From the NCBI RefSeq assembly GCF_004342985.1, contig NZ_SMBO01000005.1, forward strand, positions 186,001-250,000: a stretch of 64,000 bases of DNA. Reading direction: 5' to 3'. Position 1 is the stretch's first letter; every line of letters starts with the position of its first letter. Position numbers and translations under genes: made by a program. The notes under the pieces were generated by a model. The model was not told the origin of the DNA. It searched no databases and saw only the letters and a list, made by a program, of their open reading frames with translations. Of the stretch, positions 49,210 to 56,979 are shown piece by piece. This DNA comes from Novosphingobium sp. PhB57. GTDB lineage: Bacteria; Pseudomonadota; Alphaproteobacteria; Sphingomonadales; Sphingomonadaceae.

Positions 49210-50249
49210 CGGGGGGCTCCCATGATGCGGAAGGAAAGCGGCGCGCCGACGATGACCAGCATCACGCGCACGAGGTGGTGGACGATGACGAAGCCCGCCT
49301 CCAGCGAGAGGCTGAGGGCGACCATGCTCATTTCCGCGACCCCGCCGGGTGAATAGGCCAACGCGACGAGCGCCGGGTTGAGCCCCGTAGCCCAGCCGAT
49401 CGCAAAGGCCCAGCCGAAGGTTATGACAAGCAGGATCGCCGTCGATCCGGCCGCCAGCAGCAGGGTGCGCGCCAATGTCGCCAGGTCGAGGCCGACGAAC
49501 CGGCAACCGATGGTCGCGCCAAGGCCGACTTGCGCGGCGGCGACGGCCCAGGCGGGGATGTGGAAATCGGAAAGGCCGGTCAGGTGCACCAGCGCGCTGA
49601 CGAAAAGCGGCCCCATCAGGTGCCATGCCGGCAGGCGCAAGGTCCGGCCGAGGAGGCTGCCGACGACCGCGCAGCCAAGGCCCCAGAACAGCAGCGGCCA
49701 GCCGGTCGCTTCCGTCGTCACCGGTGCGGCCAGCGCGGTCACGAACGGGGGCGCATGGACGTCCGCCTCGAAAGCCCGGATCAGGAAGGGCAGGATGAAG
49801 ACCACCAGGAAGATCCGCGCCCCGTGGATCAGGCCGACCATGCGCTCGTCCGCGCCGCGTTCGGAGCCCATCAACACCATTTCGGCAATGCCGCCGGGCA
49901 TTCCGGCGAAATAGGCGGTCGGCGGGTCGAAGCGGGCGACGCGGCGGAAATAGATGACGCAAAGGAACGCGGCGCTGGCAAGAAACAGCGGCAGCAGCGC
50001 GATGGGCACGATCCACTCCGCCGCCTGTGTCATCAGGCCGGGATGGAAGGCGCTGCCCAGCACCACGCCGATCACCGCCGACATCGGGCGGCGGGTGGCG
50101 GAAGAGGCGGCTATCGGCAGGCGGGCGATACTGCCCGCCGCGCAGGCGATCATCGCGCCAAGCACCCAGGGCAGCGGCGCGCCCACCGCCCAGAACAGCG
50201 CGCCCCCCGCCGCGCCCAGCGCGAGCGCGGCAAGAAAGCGCAGGATCAT
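49206..50249 (-). CDS. AbrB-family (PF05145-type) membrane protein
   Basis: A protein of 347 residues with two homologous sets of hydrophobic helices: ALGAMIACAAGSIARLPI, then a repeat with VAAAQVGLGATIGCRF. The two halves match the AbrB duplication membrane family, which is distinct from the AbrB DNA-binding fold. ATG 50249 (MILRFLAALALG) was chosen; the frame stays open to 50360 but that extra part is a simple-sequence repeat inside a mobile palindrome. Substrate unknown. Confidence 0.85.
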   Translation of the reverse strand: MILRFLAALALGAAGGALFWAVGAPLPWVLGAMIACAAGSIARLPIAASSATRRPMSAVIGVVLGSAFHPGLMTQAAEWIVPIALLPLFLASAAFLCVIYFRRVARFDPPTAYFAGMPGGIAEMVLMGSERGADERMVGLIHGARIFLVVFILPFLIRAFEADVHAPPFVTALAAPVTTEATGWPLLFWGLGCAVVGSLLGRTLRLPAWHLMGPLFVSALVHLTGLSDFHIPAWAVAAAQVGLGATIGCRFVGLDLATLARTLLLAAGSTAILLVITFGWAFAIGWATGLNPALVALAYSPGGVAEMSMVALSLSLEAGFVIVHHLVRVMLVIVGAPLSFRIMGAPR

Positions 50250-50275
50250 GACCGTAATGGTGATCGGCCCCGGGC

Positions 50276-50345
50276 TGGTCTTCGGCTTCGGCTTCGTTTC
50301 CGTTTCCGCCCCCAGCCTCGGCCTCGGCCTCGGCCTCGCTCTCGT
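50276..50345. repeat. Simple-sequence repeat (CTTCGG / CTCGGC hexamers)
   Basis: About 70 bases of imperfect hexamers on the plus strand: GGCTTC repeated, then TTTCCG, then CTCGGC repeated three to four times. If translated on the minus strand, they would give RPRPRPRLG and KPKPK. They lie upstream of the AbrB-type start, so copy number changes could affect its leader. Confidence 0.7.
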
Positions 50346-50354
50346 CCCATCCTT

Positions 50355-50437
50355 CGTCATTGCGAGCCCCGCAGGGGCGCGGCAATCCAGAGCGGTGCGG
50401 CGCCGCCCTGGATTGCTTCGCTACGCTCGCAATGACG
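50355..50437. repeat. Palindromic intergenic repeat element (CGTCATTGCGAG type)
   Basis: Outer arms CGTCATTGCGAG (50355-50366) and CTCGCAATGACG (50426-50437), with inner arms GCAATCCAG and CTGGATTGC. This pattern, with CGTCATTGCGAG ends and GCAATCCAG inner arms, is a known widespread intergenic palindromic repeat in many bacteria. It lies between CitMHS and AbrB-type genes. Confidence 0.85.
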
Positions 50438-50504
50438 CGGGAGCGGGCCACCCTCGCAGTGACGAGGGGGCGGGCTACCCTCGCAGTGACGAGCAGGGCC
50501 GTAA
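50424..50504. repeat. 27-base tandem repeat, three degenerate copies
   Basis: CTCGCA(A/G)TGACG(C/A)G followed by about 13 bases recurs at period 27 (units beginning near 50426, 50453 and 50480). The last two units share GCGGGC(C/T)ACCCTCGCAGTG. It looks like a duplication of the right end of the palindromic element next to it, not a CRISPR array. Confidence 0.7.
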
Positions 50505-50532
50505 TGACGAAACCGAGGCTGGTGCAACACTG

Positions 50533-51834
50533 TTACCCCACGAACGGGAACGCCAGCACCAGCATGCCCACCACCGTCATGACCAGGCAGCACAGCGCTG
50601 CCGGGACCAGGGTGAAGCGCTGGTGGTCGGCCAGGTCCACGCCGGCAAGGCTGACCAGCAGGTAGGTCGATGGCACCAGCGGGCTGAGCAGGTGGACCGG
50701 CTGGCCCATCAGCGAGGCGCGGGCGATGGCCATGGGCTCCACGCCGTAGTGCGCGCCGGCTTCGGCCAGGATGGGCAGCATGCCGAAGTAGAAGGCGTCG
50801 TTCGAGATGAAGAACGTGCCCGGCAGGCTGATCAGCGCGGTGATCGGCGCCATGTAGGGGCCGAGGAAGGGCGGGATGAAGTTCACGACCTCGCGGCTCA
50901 TCGCCTCGACCATGCCGGTGCCCGAAAGGATGCCGGTGAAGATGCCTGCCGCGAAGATCAGCGAGACCACCGCCAGCACGTTGCCGGCATGGGCGGCGAT
51001 GCGCTCCTTCTGCTCCTTCACATGGGGATAGTTGGCGATCATCGAGATGGCGAAGGCCAGCATCATCAGGATCGGCAGCGGCAGCACGCCCCAGACCAGC
51101 AGGACCAGCAGCGCCACGACGAGCGCGGCGTTGAACCAGATCATCTTCGGACGGCGCGCCTCGGGCCACTGCGAAACCGCGAAGTCGGCCAGTTCCTGCG
51201 GTGTCGCGGCGTGAACGCGGCCGATGCGGCGGCGTTCCTTGCGCCCGAAGTGGATCGCCAGCAGCACCAGGAAGGCCAGGCCCGCGACCATGCCGGGGAT
51301 CAGCGGCACGAACAGCGTCGAGGGATCGAGCTTCAGCGCGCTGGCGGCGCGGGCGGTCGGCCCGCCCCAGGGGGTGAGGTTCATCACCCCGCTCGTCACC
51401 ATCAGCAGGCAGACGAGGTAGAGCCGGTTCATGTCGTAGCGCTTGTAGAGCGGCAGCATGGCGGCCATCGTGATGATGTAGGTCGTCGATCCGTCGCCAT
51501 CGAGGCTGACGAGCGCGCAAAGCACCACCGAGCCGATCAGGATCAGCATCGGATCGCCGTGCACCAGCCGGATCAGGCGGCCCACCAGCGGGTCGAACAG
51601 GCCGGTGTCGGTCATCGTGCTGAAGAACAGGATGGCGAAGAGAAGCATGACGCCGGTGGGCGCCAGCTTGGTCAGGCCCTCGATCATCATGTCGCCCAGC
51701 CCCGAGTGGAACCCGGCGAGCAGTGCGAACAGCGTAGGCACGACGATCAGCGCGACCAGCGGCGTCATCCGCTTGGTCATGATGAGCGTCATGAAAGTGG
51801 CCACCATCAGGAAGCCGATAAGGGCGAGACTCAT
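50533..51834 (-). CDS. CitMHS-family citrate (metal-citrate) transporter
   Basis: A protein of 433 residues with 11 to 12 membrane helices, starting MSLALIGFLMVATFMTLIMTKR and holding LDGDGSTTYIITMAAMLPLY and NLTPWGGPTARAASAL, both typical of CitMHS. The family takes up citrate complexed with a divalent metal (Mg or Ca) with protons. It is downstream of the porin and solute-binding protein and separated by an inverted-repeat-rich spacer. Citrate or a related tricarboxylate is the likely substrate. Confidence 0.93.
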   Translation of the reverse strand: MSLALIGFLMVATFMTLIMTKRMTPLVALIVVPTLFALLAGFHSGLGDMMIEGLTKLAPTGVMLLFAILFFSTMTDTGLFDPLVGRLIRLVHGDPMLILIGSVVLCALVSLDGDGSTTYIITMAAMLPLYKRYDMNRLYLVCLLMVTSGVMNLTPWGGPTARAASALKLDPSTLFVPLIPGMVAGLAFLVLLAIHFGRKERRRIGRVHAATPQELADFAVSQWPEARRPKMIWFNAALVVALLVLLVWGVLPLPILMMLAFAISMIANYPHVKEQKERIAAHAGNVLAVVSLIFAAGIFTGILSGTGMVEAMSREVVNFIPPFLGPYMAPITALISLPGTFFISNDAFYFGMLPILAEAGAHYGVEPMAIARASLMGQPVHLLSPLVPSTYLLVSLAGVDLADHQRFTLVPAALCCLVMTVVGMLVLAFPFVG

Positions 51835-51878
51835 GATTGTCCCCGAATGTCTGTCATGGATGTGAAGGGAGCTGTCTG

Positions 51879-52014
51879 GAAAATGCCCCGAGGGGCATTT
51901 TCGGTGCGGCACCGGCCCACGCCCCCACCCGGCCTCCCACAGCAGTGTACCCTGGATGGGAGGTCGGGTGGGGGGGGTGGGCCGGTGCCGCAAAATTCGC
52001 TTCCGGCGAATTTT
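51879..52014. repeat. Three nested hairpins with 34-base inverted repeat
   Basis: Left hairpin 51879-51902 (GAAAATGCCCC / GGGGCATTTTC). A large inverted repeat has arms 51906-51939 and 51957-51991 (starting GCGGCACCGGCCCAC and ending GTGGGCCGGTGCCGC, with a few mismatches) and a 17-base loop. Right hairpin 51992-52014 (AAAATTCGC / GCGAATTTT). An outer TGTCTG / CAGACA pair encloses the set. The two small AT-ended hairpins look like terminators of the porin transcript on the minus strand. Function of the large stem is unknown; it could form a cruciform. Confidence 0.75.
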
Positions 52015-52025
52015 CAGACACATAA

Positions 52026-53504
52026 TCAGAACGTCACGCCGACGCGTGCCGTCAGGGTCTGTCCATCGTCCTTGCCGGTATAGGCACCGGCAGTGTTCTG
52101 GGTGTTCCAGTGGATCGCGTTGAGCTGGAAGCGCGTGAAGCTGTTGAGGTACCAGTTCACGCCCAGCGTCGCCGCCCAGCCCTGGGCGGGCGTGACGATG
52201 TCGTCGAATTCGAGGTTCTCGTAGCGCGCGGTCAGCTCGATCGCGCCGGGGCCGCCTTCGAAGACCGGGCGCAGCACCTTGGGCTGGCCGAAGCTGCCGA
52301 GGCGCGGGTTATAGGGAGGAAGATCCCCGGTGAGGAACCAGCCGCCCGAAACGCTCCAGGCGCGGGTGACGAAATCGGGGCGGCCGTTGTCGAGGCGTGC
52401 GTGGCGCTCGCCCGCTTCGCCCATGATCCAGAGCGGGCCGGAATAGCCGCCCAGTTCCACGCCGTAGCCGGTGGTGCCGGTGCCGCCGATCAGCGTGCCG
52501 GTGGAAAGCCTGAGCGCGCCGTTGAAGCGGCCGCCGATCACGGTGTTGCGGGTCAGCGTGTTCTTGCCGGGGTGGAGCATCTCGTCGAAACCCCACACGC
52601 CGAGGTGCAGCACCTGGCGGTCGGTCTTCAGCGGATTCCAGTGCGCGCGGGCGAGCACGGTGCGATTGTCGGACGTGCTCTGGTCGCCGTCGATGCGGTC
52701 GCCGGTCACGGTCAGCGAGGCGTGGCCGGTCTTCCAGAACAGGCGCGGCATGATGCCGAGGCCGTAGAAGGCGCGCTGCGGGATGATCGCGGTGGCGACC
52801 ACCGAGCGCTCGGTGAAGGGCGTCGAGTCCGAACCCGTCGAGCCTTCGAAGCTGCGGTCGTTGAACAAGTGGCCGACGCGCACGTCATAGTCCATGCCCG
52901 GCGCGATGCGGTTGCGCCAGCCCATGAAGGCGGTGACGACATCCACCTCGTTCTCCGAGAAATCGCTCTCGAACTGGTAGAAGAAGTGCGTGCCCACCGT
53001 ACCTTCCAGGCCCATGCGCAGCGCGCGCATGCCGGTGGTGGTGAGATTGCGGCCGCTGTATTTCGATCCGGTGGTGGTGCTGACATCGGTGATGATGCGC
53101 CCGCGCGGCTTGAAGCTGAACATGCCGTCCGCCGAGTGGAATACCGGCAGGCCCGCGCCCCATTCGGTGCTGACGCCCGAGGCCGAGACGGCGGCGGCGC
53201 GCACGCGCTCGACATCGCGCTCGGCCGGTCCCGGCGGAACGAGCTGCGGGGCATAAGGCTGCGTCACCACGACTTGCGGGGCGGGCTCGGGCGGGGAAGC
53301 CGCGGGCGCTTGCGGAGCGGCGGCCATCGCGGGAGCGGGCGTGGCCCCGGCTTCCAGCTTCTCCACCCGCTGGCGCAGCGAGGCGATTTCGGCGGCTTGC
53401 GCGCGCACCAGTTCGGCAAGGTCTTCCTTGCTCGGTTCCTGGGCCAGCGCCGGGGTCGCCGCGATCAGGGCGAGGAGCGCGGTGCCCGATGCAAACATCT
53501 TCAT
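52026..53504 (-). CDS. Phosphate-selective porin O/P-family protein
   Basis: A protein of 492 residues. Signal peptide (ends TPALA), then a short coiled-coil region (LAELVRAQAAEIASLRQRVEKLE) followed by a Pro/Ala linker and a 16-strand type barrel (from about 110: VSTEWGAGLPVFHSADGMFSFKPRGRI) ending LTARVGVTF. It matches OprP/OprO-like porins, which often carry organic anions, not only phosphate. Its start overlaps the solute-binding protein stop by four bases, so both are one operon, facing a TctDE-like regulator pair. Confidence 0.9.
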   Translation of the reverse strand: MKMFASGTALLALIAATPALAQEPSKEDLAELVRAQAAEIASLRQRVEKLEAGATPAPAMAAAPQAPAASPPEPAPQVVVTQPYAPQLVPPGPAERDVERVRAAAVSASGVSTEWGAGLPVFHSADGMFSFKPRGRIITDVSTTTGSKYSGRNLTTTGMRALRMGLEGTVGTHFFYQFESDFSENEVDVVTAFMGWRNRIAPGMDYDVRVGHLFNDRSFEGSTGSDSTPFTERSVVATAIIPQRAFYGLGIMPRLFWKTGHASLTVTGDRIDGDQSTSDNRTVLARAHWNPLKTDRQVLHLGVWGFDEMLHPGKNTLTRNTVIGGRFNGALRLSTGTLIGGTGTTGYGVELGGYSGPLWIMGEAGERHARLDNGRPDFVTRAWSVSGGWFLTGDLPPYNPRLGSFGQPKVLRPVFEGGPGAIELTARYENLEFDDIVTPAQGWAATLGVNWYLNSFTRFQLNAIHWNTQNTAGAYTGKDDGQTLTARVGVTF

Positions 53505-54631
53505 GGAGTCTTGTGTCCGGAGGCGAGGATCGCGTTCCAGTCGCGCAGGAAGCGCGCGCGGGTCAGGCGATCGAGATTGACGAGAAGCTGCGGGCCGACG
53601 CGCACGGGGCGGGCCTGGCCGGCAGGAAGGCGGTGGGAAGCAGGCACGTCGGTACGCACTGGCCAGAGGCTGTGCCGGGCGAGCTGGGACTGCCCGGCGC
53701 GGGAGAGAAGAAAGTCCAGGAACAGCCGCGCGGCCGCCGGATGGCGCGCCTCGCGCGCGATGAAGGCGATGCGCGAAGTGACGATGGTGTAGTCGTGCGG
53801 GAAGATCACGCCGATGTTCGGATCGCGCCGCGCTCGTTCCAGCGCGTAGGAACCGATCACGTTGTAGGCGATGGCCAGCTTGCCCGAAGCGACGCCCTGC
53901 AGCATTTCCTCGGTATGCGTGGCCAGCACCGGGCGCGTCGCCGCGATCGCCTCCGCCAGGCTGCGGGTGTCGCGGGTGATCTGGAAGTCCTGCGAGAGGT
54001 AGAGATAGCCCACGTTCGAGCGCGCCGGATCGAACGTCGCCACTTTGCCCATGAAAGCGGAGCGGCGATGGCGCAGGAGCTGTTCGAGCTGCTGGTGGCT
54101 CTGCGGCACCAGCGCCCCGGGGACCAGCTTCTTGTTGTAGGCCATGCCGATCGGCTCGGCGGTGACGCCGAAGCCCATGTTCTTCCACACGGCCGTGGCC
54201 GGCAGGGCAGGCTTCTCGGGGCTGGCGTACTGCTGCGCATAGCCGTCGTTGATGAGCTTGATCTGCTGGTCCATCGCCGAGGACCAGACGATGTCGGCGG
54301 AATACTGCTTCGCCCGCGTCTCCGCGGTGTAGCGGCGATAGAGTTCGGCCGAACCGAGATCGGCGTAAAGCACCTGGATGCCCGGATAGGCGCGGCGGAA
54401 GGCCGCGACGACAGGCACCATCTCGGCCTTGTCCGCATTGGCATAGATGCGCACGGTACCCTCGGCGCGGGCATCGGCGATGAGACCGTCGTAAGACCGC
54501 GGATAGCCCGCAGGCCGCTGGACCTGCCCGCCCTGGACCGGCCTGCCCTGGCGCTGGGCATCGGCAGGCGCCGTCATCGCGGGAAATGCGACCATCGCTG
54601 CAAGTGTCAAAACCGTGATGAAGCTGCGCAT
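53501..54631 (-). CDS. Extracellular solute-binding protein (COG1840 type), no ABC partner
   Basis: A protein of 376 residues. Signal peptide ends TAPADA. Two-lobed binding fold: EGTVRIYANADKAEMVPVVAAFRRAYPGI at the N-terminal lobe, then ADIVWSSAMDQQIKLINDGY and SGKLAIAYNVIGSYALERA. It resembles FbpA/AfuA-type binding proteins for ferric iron or organophosphates, yet no ATPase or permease gene is near. ATG 54631 with GAGGAT upstream is taken. It may present a ligand to the divergent TctE-like kinase; that is inference. Confidence 0.85.
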   Translation of the reverse strand: MRSFITVLTLAAMVAFPAMTAPADAQRQGRPVQGGQVQRPAGYPRSYDGLIADARAEGTVRIYANADKAEMVPVVAAFRRAYPGIQVLYADLGSAELYRRYTAETRAKQYSADIVWSSAMDQQIKLINDGYAQQYASPEKPALPATAVWKNMGFGVTAEPIGMAYNKKLVPGALVPQSHQQLEQLLRHRRSAFMGKVATFDPARSNVGYLYLSQDFQITRDTRSLAEAIAATRPVLATHTEEMLQGVASGKLAIAYNVIGSYALERARRDPNIGVIFPHDYTIVTSRIAFIAREARHPAAARLFLDFLLSRAGQSQLARHSLWPVRTDVPASHRLPAGQARPVRVGPQLLVNLDRLTRARFLRDWNAILASGHKTP

Positions 54632-54766
54632 TCCCGTATCCTCTCGCTTTCCGGGTCTCATGTCGGATAAGCTGCTGGTCATGCCCTACGATCCGAAGCT
54701 GTCACCCACCTTTCATGAAAACTTTCACAGCCCGGCTGACGAAAAACCGCGGATCGGAATGCCCTC

Positions 54767-55432
54767 GTGCGCATCCTGATCGTCGAGGATGACGCGCAGC
54801 TCGCGCGCGGGGTGGTCTCGCTGCTGCGCGCGGCGGGTCACGCGATCGACCATGTCGCCAATGGCGAGGACGCGCTGTCGGTGGCCGCGACGGAGCCCTA
54901 TTCGCTGGTGATCCTGGACGTCGGCCTGCCCGACATCGACGGTTTCGAAGTCCTGGCCCGGCTGCGCGCGCGGGGCGACCGGGTGCAGGTGCTGATGCTC
55001 ACCGCCCGCGACGGTCTGGACGACCGCGTGCGCGGGCTGGACCTCGGCGCCGACGACTATCTGCGCAAGCCCTTCGACGTGGAGGAACTGGAAGCCCGCG
55101 TCCGTGCGCTCGGCCGCCGGCGCGGCGGAGACGCGGCGCCGGAAATGCGGATCGGGGCCATGACCATCAACCGCTCCACCGGGCGCGTCGAAGTGGGGAC
55201 CCGCCCGATCGAGCTGCGCCGCCGCGAATGGGCCGTTCTGGAAGCGCTGGCAGCCCGCGCGGGGCAGATCGTCTCGCGCGAGACCTTGCAGGCCGAAGTC
55301 TTCGGATTCGACGATCCGGTCGGCTCCAACGCGCTGGAGGTCAACGTCACGCGCCTGCGCAGCAAGCTCGCGCCGGACGGCCCGGCGATCCGCACCGTGC
55401 GCGGCGTCGGCTACATGCTCGACCGTTCGTGA
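54767..55432 (+). CDS. tctD: OmpR-family response regulator, TctD-like
   Basis: A protein of 221 residues. The receiver domain (1-112) has acidic DD in VEDDAQ, phosphoacceptor Asp51 in VILDVGLPD and Lys in LRKPFD; the C-terminal winged helix (about 125-220) has LRRREWAVLEALAARAG and ALEVNVTRLRSKL. GTG 54767 begins it. The kinase gene overlaps by four bases. TctD/TctE systems control tricarboxylate uptake, which matches the divergent porin, binding protein and CitMHS. Confidence 0.93.
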   Translation: MRILIVEDDAQLARGVVSLLRAAGHAIDHVANGEDALSVAATEPYSLVILDVGLPDIDGFEVLARLRARGDRVQVLMLTARDGLDDRVRGLDLGADDYLRKPFDVEELEARVRALGRRRGGDAAPEMRIGAMTINRSTGRVEVGTRPIELRRREWAVLEALAARAGQIVSRETLQAEVFGFDDPVGSNALEVNVTRLRSKLAPDGPAIRTVRGVGYMLDRS

Positions 55433-56823
55433 AGTCCGGGGACGACAGGGCAGGTGGCCGGGCGGGATCGGTCTCGCTGCGGCTCCGGCTGGGCATCGCG
55501 ATGCTCGGTCCGCTGGCGATCGCGGCGCTGGCGCTGGGCCTGTTCGGCTGGGCGCTGATCTCCGATGTCGTGCGCCGCACCAACGACCGCGTGCTCGGCG
55601 GCGCATTGGGCGCCATTGCCGAGACGGTCGAAGTGGAGCGCGGCGAAGTGACGCTGGACCTGCCGCCCGCCGCCTTCGGCATGCTGGAGAACGCCGAGCG
55701 CGACAATGTCTACTACCGCATCGCCGTGGGCCGCGAACTGCTGACCGGCTATGCCGACCTGCCCGCGCCGGATATCGCCACGCTCTCCACCGAGGAACCG
55801 CGCTTCCGCTACGCCGAATATCGCGGCCAGCGCATCCGCATCGGCGAAGTGCGGCGCGACCTACCGCGCGTCTCCGGCCCGGTGGTGGTGCAGGTGGCCG
55901 AGACGCTCGACAACCGGAACGCCCTGCGCCGCCGGTTGATGACGGCGCTCCTGGTCGGCGAAATGGTGCTGGTCGGCGTGGCGCTGGCGCTGATCCGCCC
56001 AGCGCTGGGCTGGAGCCTGCGCCCGCTGGCCGAACTGCGCGCCGCCATCGAGGCCCGCGACACCCGCGCCGCGCCCGACCTCTCGCCCTTGCAGACCGGC
56101 CCCCTGCCCGCCGAACTGCAACCCCTCTCGCGCTCGTTCGACCGCCTGCTGACCCGGCTCGACGATGCGACCACGGCCACGCGCCGCTTCACTGCCGATG
56201 CCTCGCACCAGATGCGCACGCCGCTTTCGGTGCTGAAACTCCAGGTTGCGCTGGCCCGGCGCGGCTCTGACGATGCCCTGCGCGAGATCGACGAGGCGAC
56301 CGACCGGCTGGAGCGCCTGCTCACCCAGTTGCTCACTCTCGCCCGCGCGGACGAGGCCGGCACCCTGCCGCCGCTGGAACAGGTCGACCTGGTGGAAGTG
56401 AGCCGCCGGACGATTTCGCGCCGCATCCGCCAGGCCATCGAGGCCGATGTCGAACTCCTGCTCGACGATGAGCAGGACGCCGCCTTCCACGTCCAGGGCC
56501 ATCGTTCGCTGGTCTACGAGATGCTGTCCAACCTCGTGGACAACGCCATCCGCTACAACCGGCCGGGCGGCAAAGTGACCATCGCCTTGCGGAAGGACGA
56601 AGCGAGCGTGCACCTGATCGTCAGCGACGACGGCCCCGGCATCCCGGCCGAACTGCGCGCGCAGGCCATGTCGCGTTTCGCCCGCCTCCAGGGCGAGAAC
56701 GGCCCTTCCGGCAGCGGCCTGGGGCTGGCCATCGTGCAGTCTTCCGCCGAGCGACTGGGCGCCGCCCTCGCGCTGGAAGATGCCGCACCGGGCCTGCGCG
56801 TCATCGTCACCTTCCCCGCCTGA
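55429..56823 (+). CDS. tctE: Sensor histidine kinase, TctE-like
   Basis: A protein of 464 residues. N-terminal membrane helix (about 20-45), a periplasmic 2CSK_N-type sensor region (about 50-160), a second helix (LMTALLVGEMVLVGVALAL) and the kinase core. The phosphorylated His260 is in ADASHQMRTPL. The ATPase has MLSNLVDNAIRYN, SDDGPGIP and GSGLGLAIV. GTG 55429 overlaps the regulator stop by four bases. Tricarboxylate sensing is inferred from the TctE-type domain and the neighbours. Confidence 0.93.
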   Translation: MKSGDDRAGGRAGSVSLRLRLGIAMLGPLAIAALALGLFGWALISDVVRRTNDRVLGGALGAIAETVEVERGEVTLDLPPAAFGMLENAERDNVYYRIAVGRELLTGYADLPAPDIATLSTEEPRFRYAEYRGQRIRIGEVRRDLPRVSGPVVVQVAETLDNRNALRRRLMTALLVGEMVLVGVALALIRPALGWSLRPLAELRAAIEARDTRAAPDLSPLQTGPLPAELQPLSRSFDRLLTRLDDATTATRRFTADASHQMRTPLSVLKLQVALARRGSDDALREIDEATDRLERLLTQLLTLARADEAGTLPPLEQVDLVEVSRRTISRRIRQAIEADVELLLDDEQDAAFHVQGHRSLVYEMLSNLVDNAIRYNRPGGKVTIALRKDEASVHLIVSDDGPGIPAELRAQAMSRFARLQGENGPSGSGLGLAIVQSSAERLGAALALEDAAPGLRVIVTFPA

Positions 56824-56831
56824 AACCCGCA

Positions 56832-56858
56832 TCCCGCTGGACCGGCGGGACATTTTTT
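56832..56858 (+). terminator. Intrinsic terminator after tctE-like gene
   Basis: Stem TCCCGC / GCGGGA (56832-56837 and 56845-56850) with a 7-base loop, followed by CA and six T (56853-56858), nine bases after the kinase stop. It ends the two-component operon and separates it from the TonB receptor gene. Confidence 0.8.
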
Positions 56859-56979
56859 CGAAAATTCGCACGTCTCGTGTCGTGATTTCTGTTGCTAATA
56901 CGTCTTAATAGCAGAAACGAGTCTTGCAACGAGGCCGCGGCGTATCCGCCCGGCTTCCCGAATTTCCCGGAAACGACCG

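Noticed and set aside
50250..50360. N-terminal extension of the AbrB-type protein (RPRPRPRLG, KPKPK)
   Set aside because: It is encoded by simple-sequence repeats, and its ATG lies inside the palindromic repeat. The membrane domain starts at 50249.
50424..50504. Three 27-base repeats looked at as a CRISPR array
   Set aside because: They are directly adjacent without unique spacers, and no cas genes are present. They derive from the neighbouring palindromic element.
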